Shown in pieces: positions 48,201-59,900 of a stretch of 64,000 nt of DNA. The DNA is from Cordia subcordata. Lineage: Eukaryota; Streptophyta; Magnoliopsida; Boraginales; Cordiaceae. The stretch is taken from the NCBI GenBank assembly GCA_028554755.1, contig JAPTOF010000004.1, forward strand, positions 3,644,501-3,708,500, read 5' to 3'. The notes below the pieces were generated by a model. The model saw only the letters and a program-made list of their open reading frames with translations. It had not been told where the DNA came from and searched no databases. How positions within the stretch are numbered: the stretch's first letter is position 1; each line of letters begins with the position of its first letter. Position numbers and translations under genes: made by a program.

Positions 48201-49544
48201 CATGGCTTCTCCAAAGAAGATCTTGTTATGGCAACTAGAGAAGGTTGATCTGTTAAGTGGACTATGATAGCATGCATACACATGTTAATAGTGTTCCATG
48301 TTTGAACTGGAGATGTATGGTACCGTGAGACAGTATTTCAGGTATTGTTCACCTGTTTGTTTTAAATAAGTGCGGAGTTCTGTTTGTCATTGTAAATCTG
48401 ATTGCTGTTTTTTGTTGCTTGGCAGTCCATTGTTGTTGTTATTGTGGTTCTGACTATATGCCCCAACACCCCCCCCCCCCCGGCAGGCCCCGCCCAAAGA
48501 AAAAAAGACAATAACAACAGCTATACTTGTTTATTTGAAGTTTAAGTAGCCAAACAAAGACAATCATTTAATTGTTCTCTCCTTCTGCAGGATGGAATTC
48601 CAGCAAGAAAATCTTTGGCATGTGGTAACACAGGGGAGAACCAGGACCAACCAAGTCCAATATCCGTCTTAGAACCACCATTTGAAGGAGATGAACATAC
48701 AGCATCTGAGTCCTCGTACAAGGCTGATAAACCTGGTAAATCTTGTCATTGATCATGCCTCCAGCTTTCTCTTCTAAATACATTTTCTAATTTACTTTCT
48801 CACAACACCACAGGTGTGGAGGTGCCGGATTACCCTTTTAAATCAAACCTGATTGACAAGTCACCACCTATTGGATCAATTGCCCGTGCTCTATCGTGGG
48901 ATGATTCCTGTGTAGATGCGGCTAGTTCATACCCATTAATGACATCCTCGTCTACCAGAGGTTCGGCTGAAGAAGAAGAAGAGTGGTTTTTCTACGTCCA
49001 GACATTATTATCAATGAGTGGCCTTGATGACGAAGTGGAATCTGCTTCGTTTATGGCCAGATGGCATTCACCTGAAAGCCCCCTGGATCCTTCATTGAGG
49101 GACAAATACATTGATGTCAATGACAAGGAGATACTGCAGGAGGCTAAGCGAAGGCAAAGACGATCAACTCGAAAGCTTGTTTTTGATTGTGTCAATGCAG
49201 TGATCGTAGATATTGCAGGATATGGATCAGATGTATGCCAAAGAGCCATTCCACCTGGTGGTTCCTATGATAGTCTATTAGTGGACAATGCGTCATTGAA
49301 GATGGTGGATAAGGTGTGGGCCCGGATGAAGGAATGGTTTTCTGACGAGATGCGAAGTGTTTTGGGTGAGAGTGGGGACGATGACAGCCTGGTCATGGAG
49401 AGGGTGGTGAGAAATGAGGTGGTGGGGAAGGGGTGGGATCAACATTTCAGACTAGAAATGAATATTTTACGAAATGAAATCGAGAGCAAGTTGCTAGAGG
49501 AACTTGTGCAAGAAGCTCTGGTTGAATTGACAGACCGAAGGTGA
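45280..49544 (+). CDS. TRM-like protein with VAxLMGL (DUF3741) motif and C-terminal DUF4378; possible frameshift near the start
   Basis: TRM proteins recruit TON1 and phosphatase 2A to microtubules and shape cell division or elongation; LONGIFOLIA proteins belong here. Exons 45280-45414, 45872-45945, 46064-47884, 48591-48735 and 48814-49544 encode about 968 aa. The head carries PIPGCLGRMVNLLDLS and SRSQSDVARTSPSGD. VAKLMGLDALP lies at about 46181-46215 and FLQEPNSLFSQ at about 46590-46622. A Ser-rich disordered middle follows, then DUF4378 (about 48980-49540) with STRKLVFDCVNAVIVDIAG and ELVQEALVEL. The expected start, ATG 45280 (MNG, eight bases after an acceptor), is one base out of frame with the conserved PIPGCLGR frame; the shift lies in the GGGTTT run at 45286-45291. 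Without correction the first in-frame ATG is 45345 (MVNLL, 946 aa), which loses GCLGR. The gene body is otherwise intact. Confidence 0.88.
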
Positions 49545-50537
49545 CGACGTTTCTCCCTCTGTCTCTCTTATCTTATTTCCTTCTTTATTTAATCTGTTAA
49601 CTGTACTATTGTTTGTGTATTATTATTAAGATTTTCAACAGTGATGATCTAAACCACCACTAATTGTTTACAACTGCAAATTGTTGCAAATATGTAGTTT
49701 TCGATATCCGTCTGTCTGGATCTTCTTTTGTTTAATTACCGCATAGAACACTATAAACCGTTGGTGTACTCGCACATCTGTAAATATACACATAGTCATC
49801 TGCCCTCTTGCCTTTTGTCTTCATTATGAAGTGGTTGTGGTCACATCTAATGGTGATCAACATAAGGTCATGAGAAAGATAACTCACCCTCGTTAAATCT
49901 TTTTTATATAACGTTATGAAGGTATTTAGATCATAGTAATCACCGATATAAGGCATTTTGTTACCCTTATTAGTTGAATCCACGTGATTAGCTTATTTGG
50001 AGTGCTTGATCTTGTTACCCTTGAGATGGAACCAGAAGGTACAAACTTGATATGCAAAAGCCTCAAAACCCGAGTTAAAATAAGGGGCACTAATTTCCGG
50101 ATCATATAGATAGGGGACCAATGCTATTCATCAGAAAACATGTTGGGGGTTTTCCTCGATGGGTTAAAAAAGTTGGAATATTCTTTTTGTAGCGGTACAA
50201 ATCACATGTACGCAATATTCACCTGGAACTTCTACTAACATCCAAATGGTTTATATGTCTAATAAAGCATATGCTACAAAATCTCGTGGTCTAGAGGTAT
50301 TTTAGTCAAGACTTTTGACTCGATGTATTGCACCGAAAAGTCAAACGATGACATTGGTGAGAAAGATAATTTTTTTTTTTTTTTTTTTGGCTAGGAACAA
50401 CTAATAGACAACGACAGCAAAGAGCTCGCAAATATAATTGAGAAGCCACCGCATCGGATGTACCACCGCCGTAGTAAAAAATGCATCTGTGATCTAACCA
50501 TTAAATTCTCGTAACATTATATATAACATTGTTGGTC

Positions 50538-50734
50538 TTTTCTAAAAGTTCTTTTAACAATTTTTTAAATATTTTTTTAAAAAAGTTAAAAATTTTAAAT
50601 TCTGAAAAAAAATTGTATTTTTTTTTTTTTTGAAGTTTCAATTTTTTTAGTCAAATCAAATAGTTATTGTAAAATAAATAGGCTTTTTTTTAAAAAAAAT
50701 ATTTTTTCTTAAAAAAACCAATCTAAATAGACCC
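50538..50734. repeat. MITE-like element, family A copy 5
   Basis: The right end AAAAAAACCAATCTAAATAG, followed by ACCC, matches the family terminus. The interior TCAAATCAAATAGTTATTGT is shared with the copy at 57383-57623 (AATTAAATCAAATAGTTATT). The left end TCTTTTCTAAAAGTTCTTTT is diverged. Confidence 0.55.
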
Positions 50735-51639
50735 TTAAATTCACACTGTGTGAAGGGATGCAAGTCCATCCCCATCGACAAAGAGAAAATGCTTAGCCAA
50801 AATTTTAGAGCTCAATAAAGAAGAATAGGACGTAACGGAATAAAGATTTTTATGGAACTGAAAAGCCAGGGACCTTCGGGAGAGAGTGTGTGTTGGGCCT
50901 GGTACCAGGCTCATAAGCTTAAGTCCAACATTTCCCAAAAAAAGGATAATAGTTAAACAACCCAAGTTATTAGATTAAGCCCAAAGCCCAAAATTTTGAA
51001 GGCCGAAACAGCGTGGTTTATTGACCCAAGTTCTACCCTTTTTTGCAATATATAAATCAGCCCAGGTGGTTTGGTTTTACATGTGGGCTTTTGCTTATCA
51101 TGCAGCGGGAGGCAGAGAAGAAGTTTTTGCTATCGTCCTTACAACACAATTGTTCTAATGGAGTTTAGAAAAGATGTAGCAGACAAATGGATCAAAACAT
51201 GCCTACCAACTTCAACTTAATTATTGGCCTGCCACTATATTGAGCTCAACTAATTTGTCCAAAGTATTTAAGCTTGTACTAATAGTAACACTAAACTCAA
51301 GTTATTATAAATTGAATGCATATTTCAAAAAGAACTGATTTAGGACGTCCATTATGCTTTTTAATGTGCAGTAGGAGACTAATTGATTCTGGTTCTTCAT
51401 ATGTCATGCTTTGCCTATCAATTAGTGTCAAAGATTACAGACTATGCAGTCATAATATTTCTAAAATTTTGGTTTATGTAGTGGATAAGAAAAGATGAAA
51501 TTAGTTACACAGTTGATCAAATACAACAAATATGAGTTATATTACAAGAACACTCGAGTTACTCCCAATCATTCTTACGCAGGAAGGATAAAAGTGTGTG
51601 CATTCTTAAAAAGAGCCAAGCTACCAAAGACTTTTAGTA

Positions 51640-51905
51640 TGTTTAGAATGATGTTATTTTAAGATACTTACTTTATTAAAATTTGGAGATTTCTTGTAAG
51701 ATTTAAAATATCTTATCACATACACTATGTAATCTATAGTTGTAAAAAATAAGATAGGATGGATTGCTTATTTCTCATAAGATAAAAAGTATGATTTGTT
51801 TTGAATTTTTTAAAAGATGCATGATAAAATGTTCTAAATTTTATAAAATTTTTCTCTATTTTAATAGGATAAGTATCTTAAAATCATATTATAACAAACA
51901 GATCA
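51640..51905. repeat. MITE, family C copy 2
   Basis: AATGATGTTATTTTAAGATA at the left pairs with TATCTTAAAATCATATTAT at the right, giving inverted repeats of about 25 bases. The interior CTATAGTTGTAAAAAATAAG and GGATGGATTGCTTATTTCTC blocks are shared with 11342-11560. The element is about 265 bp, non-coding. Confidence 0.75.
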
Positions 51906-52844
51906 TTACTAGTCAAGTGGTATGTCTTTCAACTTTGAAGTGAATGATATTAGAATTAATTTTTGCTAATCGCATGTAATCGATCTTTGGTCTACTTTGA
52001 ATCATCCCCAAAAAAAAAAAAAGAGAGCCAAGTCTATTCTTTGACTTCGCCATGAACGTTAATGTCATTAAATGTGATATTGGATGGGATTAGTTCGAAA
52101 TAAATGCTGGCCACATCCTAATTAATTACATAGAGATTAATTTGTTTTCACCGTAGTTTGACCCTATATATCATTCATGCATGTGGACTTGAGCTAGTGC
52201 CGGGGGACCTCTGTTTGTACAAGGTACACATACATTGAGAAAATTCATGCTTCGCAAAGGTTGGGATTTTAATTTTTTGAAAAGATATTTGAGTTATCAA
52301 TAAATTGTTGATTAAAGTGGTCGCAATTTTAGTAGAAAAATACAAGTTTGATTCTCAGGAAACATACTCGTAAGAAGGATTTTTTTCCTTTTCCACTGTT
52401 GTTGAGGCGGTCAGATTAATTTTAAATTTAATGTGATTTGATACAATCTAACTTAAAAGGAAAAAGATATGAGTTTTTATTCTAACTCAAAGGTAATGTA
52501 AATTTGAGAACCAAATACCCTTTTAAAATATTCTTTTAGACTCAAAAAGTCAGACCAAAATCACAAATCTAACGATTTAATAACCTATTATCTACTTTTT
52601 AATGCGAGAAGTCTCAATATTAATTTTACCGAGAAACTTTAATCCCTTAAAACAAAAAACAGAAATTGGGGACAAAACAAACTGATTGTGCATAGTACTT
52701 AGGGTTGTTCTACAATTATAGTTTTCACTCACTCAATGGAGTTTGAACCCAATCATTTATGAGAGTTTGAACAAACTAATTAAAGTTAATTCCCCCCATA
52801 AGAAACCTGCATAAAACCATCCCTCTATGTGTTCCCATTTGCAC

Positions 52845-52850
52845 TATAAA
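52845..52850 (+). promoter_or_regulatory. TATA box of the GDSL lipase gene
   Basis: CTATAAATTAAAG carries TATAAA at 52845-52850. Transcription would then start near 52875, about 20 bases before ATG 52896. This rules against the upstream in-frame ATG at 52827, which would lie before the TATA box. Confidence 0.6.
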
Positions 52851-52895
52851 TTAAAGCTCTTTCACACACAAACACACACAAAGTGCGTTCCGGCC

Positions 52896-55140
52896 ATGTC
52901 TAGTCCAATTTTCTTTACCATCTTGGCTACTTTCCTAGCCGTCGTGGCTCAGGCGGAAAGTGCTCGTGCGTTCTTCGTTTTCGGCGATTCGTTGGTTGAC
53001 AATGGCAACAACAACTATCTGGTAACTCCGGCGAGGGCCGATTCTCCGCCTTACGGCATTGACTACCCAACACATCGCCCCACTGGCCGTTTCTCAAACG
53101 GCTATAATCTTCCTGATCTCATCAGTAACTTCACTTATTGCTTTTTCTTCCTTATTTTTTTCCACAACCCCCCCCCCCCGGGCGGGGGGAACTTATTGAA
53201 TAAGTTTTTTATGATTTCAGTGTCTTTTGTTTGTTAATCTATACAGGCCAGCAGCTGGGTGCAGAACCAACATTGCCGTACTTAAACCCCGAGCTCCACG
53301 GAGAAAAGCTACTTGTTGGCGCAAATTTTGCTTCTGCTGGCATTGGAATTCTTAGTGATACCGGTTTTCAATTTGTAAGTTCAACATGCATGGTTTTTTT
53401 GTTACTTGTTCATTTAATTTCCCAGTGAACTTAATCTTTTCCGCATTGCACTTGCATGGGGATTGGTCTTAACTTGAACCGTTCATAACGTTACAATATT
53501 ACGATAAAACTTTTTATATTTCTATCTTTTCAATTTGTAAGCTCAACTTAAACTTAATTTCGCATCGTACTAGCACGCAGAAGATGGAAGAGGGGTGTTA
53601 AGATGCTGGATTAGTGTTAGTAGTTCCTTATTAAGGGCATGGCTTGCATGCGAGTTGACTCGCTCGCAACGTTATGATGTTACAATTGAATTTTCGTATT
53701 TTCTATCCTTCTAACTTAAAGTTTGACTACTTTAATCAAGGCAAACATAATAAAGATCAGCAAGCAATTGAAGTTCTTCAAAGAGTACCAGCAAAGAGTG
53801 GCTGCAATTATTGGAGAAAAGGAGACACAGAAGCTTGTAAATGGGGCACTAGTTCTCATCACACTTGGTGGCAATGACTTCGTCAACAACTACTTCTTGA
53901 CACCAGTGACTGCAAGAAGACTTCAATACAATCTCAACGACTATTGCCATTACCTTATCTCCGAGTATCAAAAAATTTTAAAGGTACGTTGATAAAGAAA
54001 ATTCAATCATTTTGAACTGTTCATATCATTTTATCAGTCGATTCTAATCTGTGAAATTCGATAGAATCTTTATGAATTGGGAGCGCGAAGGGTCCTAGTT
54101 ACCGGGAGCGGACCAATTGGTTGTGTTCCGGCGGAGCTGGCCCTAAGAAGCTCAGATGGTAACTGTGCAAAGGAGCTTCAACGTGCTGCAGCAATCTACA
54201 ACCCACTCCTTGTGGACATGATTAAAGCTCTCAACCAAGAGATAGGCTGCGATGTGTTTGTTGCTGTTAATGCTCTGGAAATGCAGAATGACTTCATCAA
54301 CAATCCCCAAGCCTATGGTCTGTTCATCATTTGATGCATTAAACACAACTATATGGTAACACTGATTGCAATCAACTTAGAGGCTGTTTAAATAAGCACC
54401 TTCTATAAGAAGTAGTGGGGTTGCTTTAAAGGGCGTTTGGGAGTTATAAGCGAGTGATACTGGCTTATAAGCAAAAAAAATACAATATACAGGTTTGGTA
54501 AATTGTATTTATAATTAAGTAGGTAAGATTGGCTTATAAGTAACAAAAAAGAGCACCACCCACTGATTTTTTTCTAATGGCTTATGAGCACTGAGGTAAC
54601 CAAATTAAAGGTCATTTATACCTGTTAAAAACGTAAGAAAACAACATTGTAAATGACAAGTCCTTTTCTATTATTTTAACAAATATTGCTGCTTATATGT
54701 AGCATGTTAATAACTAATGAGCACATTCTATCTACATATTTTTTTTGCTTGTTTCGCATTTGCTTATAAGTAGTATGAAAAGCCGCTTAAAAGCATACGC
54801 AGATTAAGAAAATTAAAGCCAAACGAACTCTTATTTTGAGTGCTTACAAGCACCCCAGATAAGCACGGGTCGTTATTAAAGGTTTGTAATTATTTTGATT
54901 TCTTTTGCAGGTTTTGTGACATCAAAGATAGCTTGCTGTGGACAAGGGCCATACAATGGGATTGGACTTTGCACGGCTGCATCAAATATCTGCAAGAACA
55001 GAGATGAATACGCGTTTTGGGATGCGTTTCACCCGACAGAAAAGGCAAACAAGATAATTGTTCAAACCATCATGTCTGGATCTGAGAAATACATTGCCCC
55101 AATGAACCTAAGCACTATCATGGCCATTGATAAGTACTAA
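52896..55140 (+). CDS. GDSL-type esterase/lipase, secreted
   Basis: A hydrolase of the plant SGNH/GDSL family acting on esters or lipids outside the cell. Exons 52896-53124, 53247-53374, 53741-53983, 54065-54317 and 54911-55140 give 360 aa, the typical length and five-exon layout. The signal peptide is about residues 1-23 ([20 protein letters not shown]). Block [15 protein letters not shown] carries the nucleophile Ser32. Block II is in [10 protein letters not shown], and block III GGND has Asn164. Block V WDAFHP has Asp322 and His325, so the catalytic set is complete. The tail ends at SKYLTSI-like residues read here as [14 protein letters not shown] box at 52845 supports this start over the in-frame ATG at 52827. 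Intron 1 holds a C-run and intron 4 a MITE cluster. Substrate unknown; many relatives act on cutin, wax or cell-wall esters. Confidence 0.95.
54377..54880. repeat. MITE cluster in the last intron of the GDSL gene (family B relative)
   Basis: GGGCGTTTGGGAGTTATAAG at 54431 pairs loosely with AAAGCCAAACGAACTC at about 54816-54831, and the interior is rich in GCTTATAAG. Outer sequences (AGGCTGTTTAAATAAGCACC at 54382; CTTACAAGCACCCCAGATAAGC at about 54843) form another inverted pair, suggesting one element nested in another. It fills most of the 593-base intron without disturbing the splice sites. Confidence 0.6.
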
Positions 55141-56993
55141 AACCTGTTCGTAAACATTGGATCCGAGGTTGGCTTTTTACCCCCTTCTTCAAGTTCATGT
55201 GCTCAGGCCTTAGACCACCTAAGTGCAATTTGTATCAGCCTGAGATGAAATGTGTAGTGTCTGACGTGGATCTACAAAGAGTAAGAAACCCTCAAGTAGT
55301 TGAGCAATGAATAATTCTCTCTTTACTACCTTTTGTTTTGTTTTGTTTTATTTTATTTTTTTCTCTTTTTTTGCTACTTTCGGCTAATTTGACACTAATT
55401 TATTGGGCTAAGAGTGGCGAAGAGTTTAGCCACTTAAGACCAATCCTAACAGGGTTGAGAATGGTAAAAAAAAAACACCTGAGACTAATTCTTATTAAGG
55501 TGAAAACGATAAAAGAAAAACCTTCCTAACAAATGCGTTACTTTAAGCTAGCATGTCTTTAAATTGAGACTAATCCCTGTCAAGCTAAGAGCAATGAAGG
55601 AAAAACTTTGACAACAAATGCATGTTCCTCTATTTACAAGTGTGAAATTCTGTTTACTACTTTCGTCCTGCAATTATATCATTGCAAGCCACAATGCGCT
55701 AATATTTGTATTTGTGGTTCAAGCTTGCTCGTAAAAGGAGTTTCATGTGTCAAGTTATCCTAAATTTGGCAACTATACCATTAACATTTTCCTAAATATT
55801 ATCATAGAATAGTATGAGGGAAATTAACAATAAGTTTTCTCTTTTTCCTATGTTTGACCACTAACTCATAGTAAAAAAGAATTTTAACTTTTTATTGTTT
55901 ACTTGTAATATATTTATTTTAGATTCGAAATCTTAAAAGCAACTTTATTGCTAAAAATAATAAACAAGAAGTATATGATATACAAGAACTCTTTGGTCGA
56001 ACTTAACATGAAACGCTGAAGTTAATTTGATCAATATGCTCTTAAATATGTAATAGTAAAATTGATTTTAAATCCTTGTTGGAGAAATATATTTTTAATT
56101 TGTGCAAGTATTTTAGAATGTCTTTCAAGGTTGTGCACCTAGCAAATTTGTTGACAATGAGGAAACCCATGTAGCAAAGCCCGACCACTTATGCAGCTCA
56201 TCTACTTATTACCCGGTGAGGTTTTCTAGTGAGAAAACTCGACCATTAATTGATAAATCTCGAATGCAATAACATGCCTGAATACTATTACACTAGTTCA
56301 GTCAAGTTACCTTCCTCCCTCAATGGCAATTAACAAGTTTCAAACCCCCGTGATGAGCACTCAGCAAATTACTTGTTGCTTATATTTATAGTTGCAATTA
56401 ATAGCTAAACATTTGGACCTAAGATTTTCATACCATGTGAAATTGCAGATGGTGCCCATGGAAATTTGATAATTACTTGTGCATTAAATGGATTTATATC
56501 TAACTTAACTAACTTTGAGGTGTTAAAAATTTACTATGGTGTAAGTTAAAACTTTATACTTTTATACGATCCTTGCATCACAATATGCAGAGTCATAGAA
56601 ACTATTGTTGTCATTGAATAATTATGATTCCTATAATAATTTTTAAAATGGCAATAAGAATACAAATAAACCGATAAAAAATTTATCATGCATTTCTATT
56701 GTTAGCAAGTAAAATTTTTACTTTTGCCCTATTCCATAAACCAGAGTGGAGAAAAAATTATCATGTTTAATGACTTTCATATATTAAAATATAATCCAAT
56801 CCCAAGAAAAATGAAAATAATAACTTCATAGTGAAAATATTAATAAAAATATTTACATAAAATTTAACCGTTATAATATTGCCCTCTTTAGGAATCGTTT
56901 TGATACCTGTAGGTAAACATCTGCTTAACTAAAAGCACGTGGTTTTAGGTTTTCTTTTTATCTCCATTCTCAAAACACTTTCAATTCCAAAGC
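55141..56993. other. 1.9 kb intergenic region
   Basis: Holds the GDSL 3' UTR and the presumed promoter of the LRR gene. A TTTTG/TTTTA-rich tract lies at 55330-55375. AAGAATTTAACAGGGTTGAGA-like and CTAATCC blocks near 55415-55620 are loosely repeated. No gene is supported. Confidence 0.6.
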
Positions 56994-59900
56994 ATGGCGA
57001 AGCCTCCATCTCTCATCACTCTATGCATGGATTCAATCAAAGATCAACTTCTTCTCGGTAATTATCTGTGTAATTTTGATTCAAAACTGTTATTATACGC
57101 CCTGAAATTTAACTCACTTTTACCATTTTTTTTACTCTTTTTTTTGGTGTTTTGCGTTGTACATTAGGCGATGATATTATACAAGATATATACGAGCTTC
57201 CATCAGAATTGTTCGATTGCTTGGTGTCACGCTTACCTCCACTCGCTTTGCACAATTTACAACAGCAAATGTTAGTTCTATCGCTTTTATTTTAATTGCT
57301 ATTTCATATTATTTTACATGAATGAGTTGTTTAAAGCTTATTAGTAGTTTAAAGGTAATATTAATTGTTTAAAAGTAATTAAGGGCCTGTTTGAATTGGC
57401 TTTTTTTTAAAAGTGTTTGTTAAAAATAGAAAAATATCTTTTTTGAGAAGCTAAAAATTATGACTTCTAGAAAAAGCTGTATTTGAGTTTTTTTCTTTTT
57501 TTTAGAGTTTCAGCTGTTTTGAAAATTAAATCAAATAGTTATTACAAATTTAATGTAACTTTTTTATAAAAAAAAAGTGCTTTTTCCTGATAATTAAAAA
57601 AAAAAGCCAATCCAAACAAGCCCTAATTCAGTTTGCCTGCACTCTTTTTTTTTTCGTTTTTTTTTTTAAAGAGTGATTAGTCATTGCAATTTTAAGTTTC
57701 ATGCTTTATTTGATTTTCGAATTTGCTCCACAGATGAATACTAATGTGGAGGAAATACTTAATATGTGTTTGTTATATGTAATGAGAACGGAGAATTAGT
57801 TCCACTAGGAATTTATGTTTCTGGCTTCTGAAATTGTTTTCTATTTTCAGCTAAAACTTTCAAGGTTTTAACTAGAACTCCAATTTGTGATTCTTATAAT
57901 TGTCCCAGAAAGTGGAGATTTCATGGTTTTGATTCCAATGTAGGTCCAAATGGTACAAGGTCTTAATCATGTAGTGGACTGTCTGTGCTAGTGGTTTAAT
58001 GTGGAGGTCTAAGACTGGTGCTTGTCTATGGAAGTAATGAGTAGTTAATGCCTTTGTTCGCACAAAATGCTAAAGCAAACTGACTTAGCCTTATCCCATT
58101 AGATCAGGGCGGATGTTCACAAGAAATGCTAATGCTAATAATTCTCATTAACCTTCAACTGTTGCTTCTTTAGATTATGGGAATTATGTCGTGAGCTTTC
58201 TATTTACCTGCCCTGACTGTCTTGGTCTGTTGCAATCATTCTTGTACTTCTAAAGATGAATTGGATAATCTTTTGGAATTTCCTTTTACAGGCCCGTTAC
58301 CTTTTACGATGGCCATGAAAGAAAGCGTAAAAGGTATAGAATAAAGAAGTTGTTACTTTCAGAAAGTAGGCAGCATAACGTGTATGCTTTCTCAGTTTCT
58401 CTTGGAGTAAAATTCTGAACTCACGATTATCATCTCTGCAGAGAGTTAAATTTTGAAACAAGGTGGAGGGCATTGTACGTGTCTCGATGGCCTGATCTGG
58501 GCTGGCTGAACCATGGAGTTGATTGGAAGGTAAAAGGCTGTAAAGCTAAGTATGAACCTGTTGACGATTGGCTTCAGTTTTACTGGGAGACACATTTGCA
58601 GAAGTATGGATATCTGGTTGACTAGATTTATCAATAAGTAGATACCACTACCTTGTTAATATTTTGCTCCTCATTTAGTACTTTTTTTCTTAATAACAGT
58701 TGCCTAGATGCAGCAGCAGAGATAGCGTTGCTCCCATCCTATGATGGTTATATTGGTGATATAGAAGTATCAGGTATAAGGATCATTGCTTCATTTCCAT
58801 CCTTGTAATCGACATCATTCTCATATGTTAATGAAATTTCATGTTTCTGTGGAAGTTGGGATTCAGTACAAGGAAAAGACTGCTTAGCATGTTGCTTGGG
58901 CCTCCTTTACTTCCTGCTGTGTTAGAAAATATTTATGCTAACATATTATACTTTTGAGCGTCCATACCAGACCCACACCCCTCCCCAGGGGTATAGAACT
59001 TCAAAATATTTTTATCTTTTTTTGTATATCTAGCTGATCATACATGCACTGTTGACCTGTTTTTCTTTTCTGTGTAGACACCATATTAGAGTATGTTGGT
59101 GGTAAGAGCCACATAATAAAGTTGATAAAAGACTACACAAAGCTCTCTTATCATTGTCATGACTTTGGATTATATGCCAGGTGATGCGTCTTTAACACGT
59201 GGATCTTGTGAATGCATATAAACTTCCTACTGTAGAACCATACAAGTTAAATTAGAGCTGAATTATTTTAAAAGTGTATCATTTCTCATAAGCATGAACA
59301 TGGTAATTCATTTCAGCCTTGTGCAGATTAACAGTTGGTTCAGATTTTTCCCTTTTCATTATACCGTGTTATGTCTCTTTATATGTGTAGATATACTGGT
59401 GTATATTTGTCGCCTACTTCAAGATATGGTGTTCTGCTGATTGTTAGAGTCATATTATATTAGCTTTTCATTCTTTTTTGTTGAATCATGTTTCTTTATT
59501 TTACAGATGCTTGAGACTGCCGAGTGTGCTTTATGTGGCTGAAATATGTGTAAGTTACGTGTCTCATGGATGATAAGAGATTCCTAGTCAAGTATACTGA
59601 ATGAGTCGGTAGCTGTTCTGTACATTTATTTAACTCACTCAATCTCTCCCTCTTCCCGCCTCCTTATCTCCCTCCCTTTTCCATGAAAGGAAAAAGAAAT
59701 TAACATTATGGTAAAACTTTTCTGAAATTGCCCCTTTTCCCTGAATGAAAAAGAAAGAAAATACTATTGTAACATACATCTGAAATCGATGGCCTTGTGG
59801 TGGTTTTGGCCTTTAATTGGTTATTTAAAAATTTAATTAAGTTATTTGGTAATCCTGTGACTTCACTAACAAATAGGTTCCTCTCCATTCCTTTTGACCC

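Larger units (their letters stand above)
49545..52840. other. 3.3 kb intergenic region
   Basis: Contains the 3' UTR of the TRM gene, a T-run at about 50370-50390, a family A MITE (50538-50734), a family C MITE (51640-51905) and a possible pol III box A (TAGTCAAGTGG at 51911) followed by an A-tail near 52008. No gene is supported. Confidence 0.65.

Noticed and set aside
52827..52895. Upstream in-frame ATG for the GDSL lipase
   Set aside because: The TATA box at 52845-52850 lies inside it, and the start at 52896 gives a normal signal peptide.
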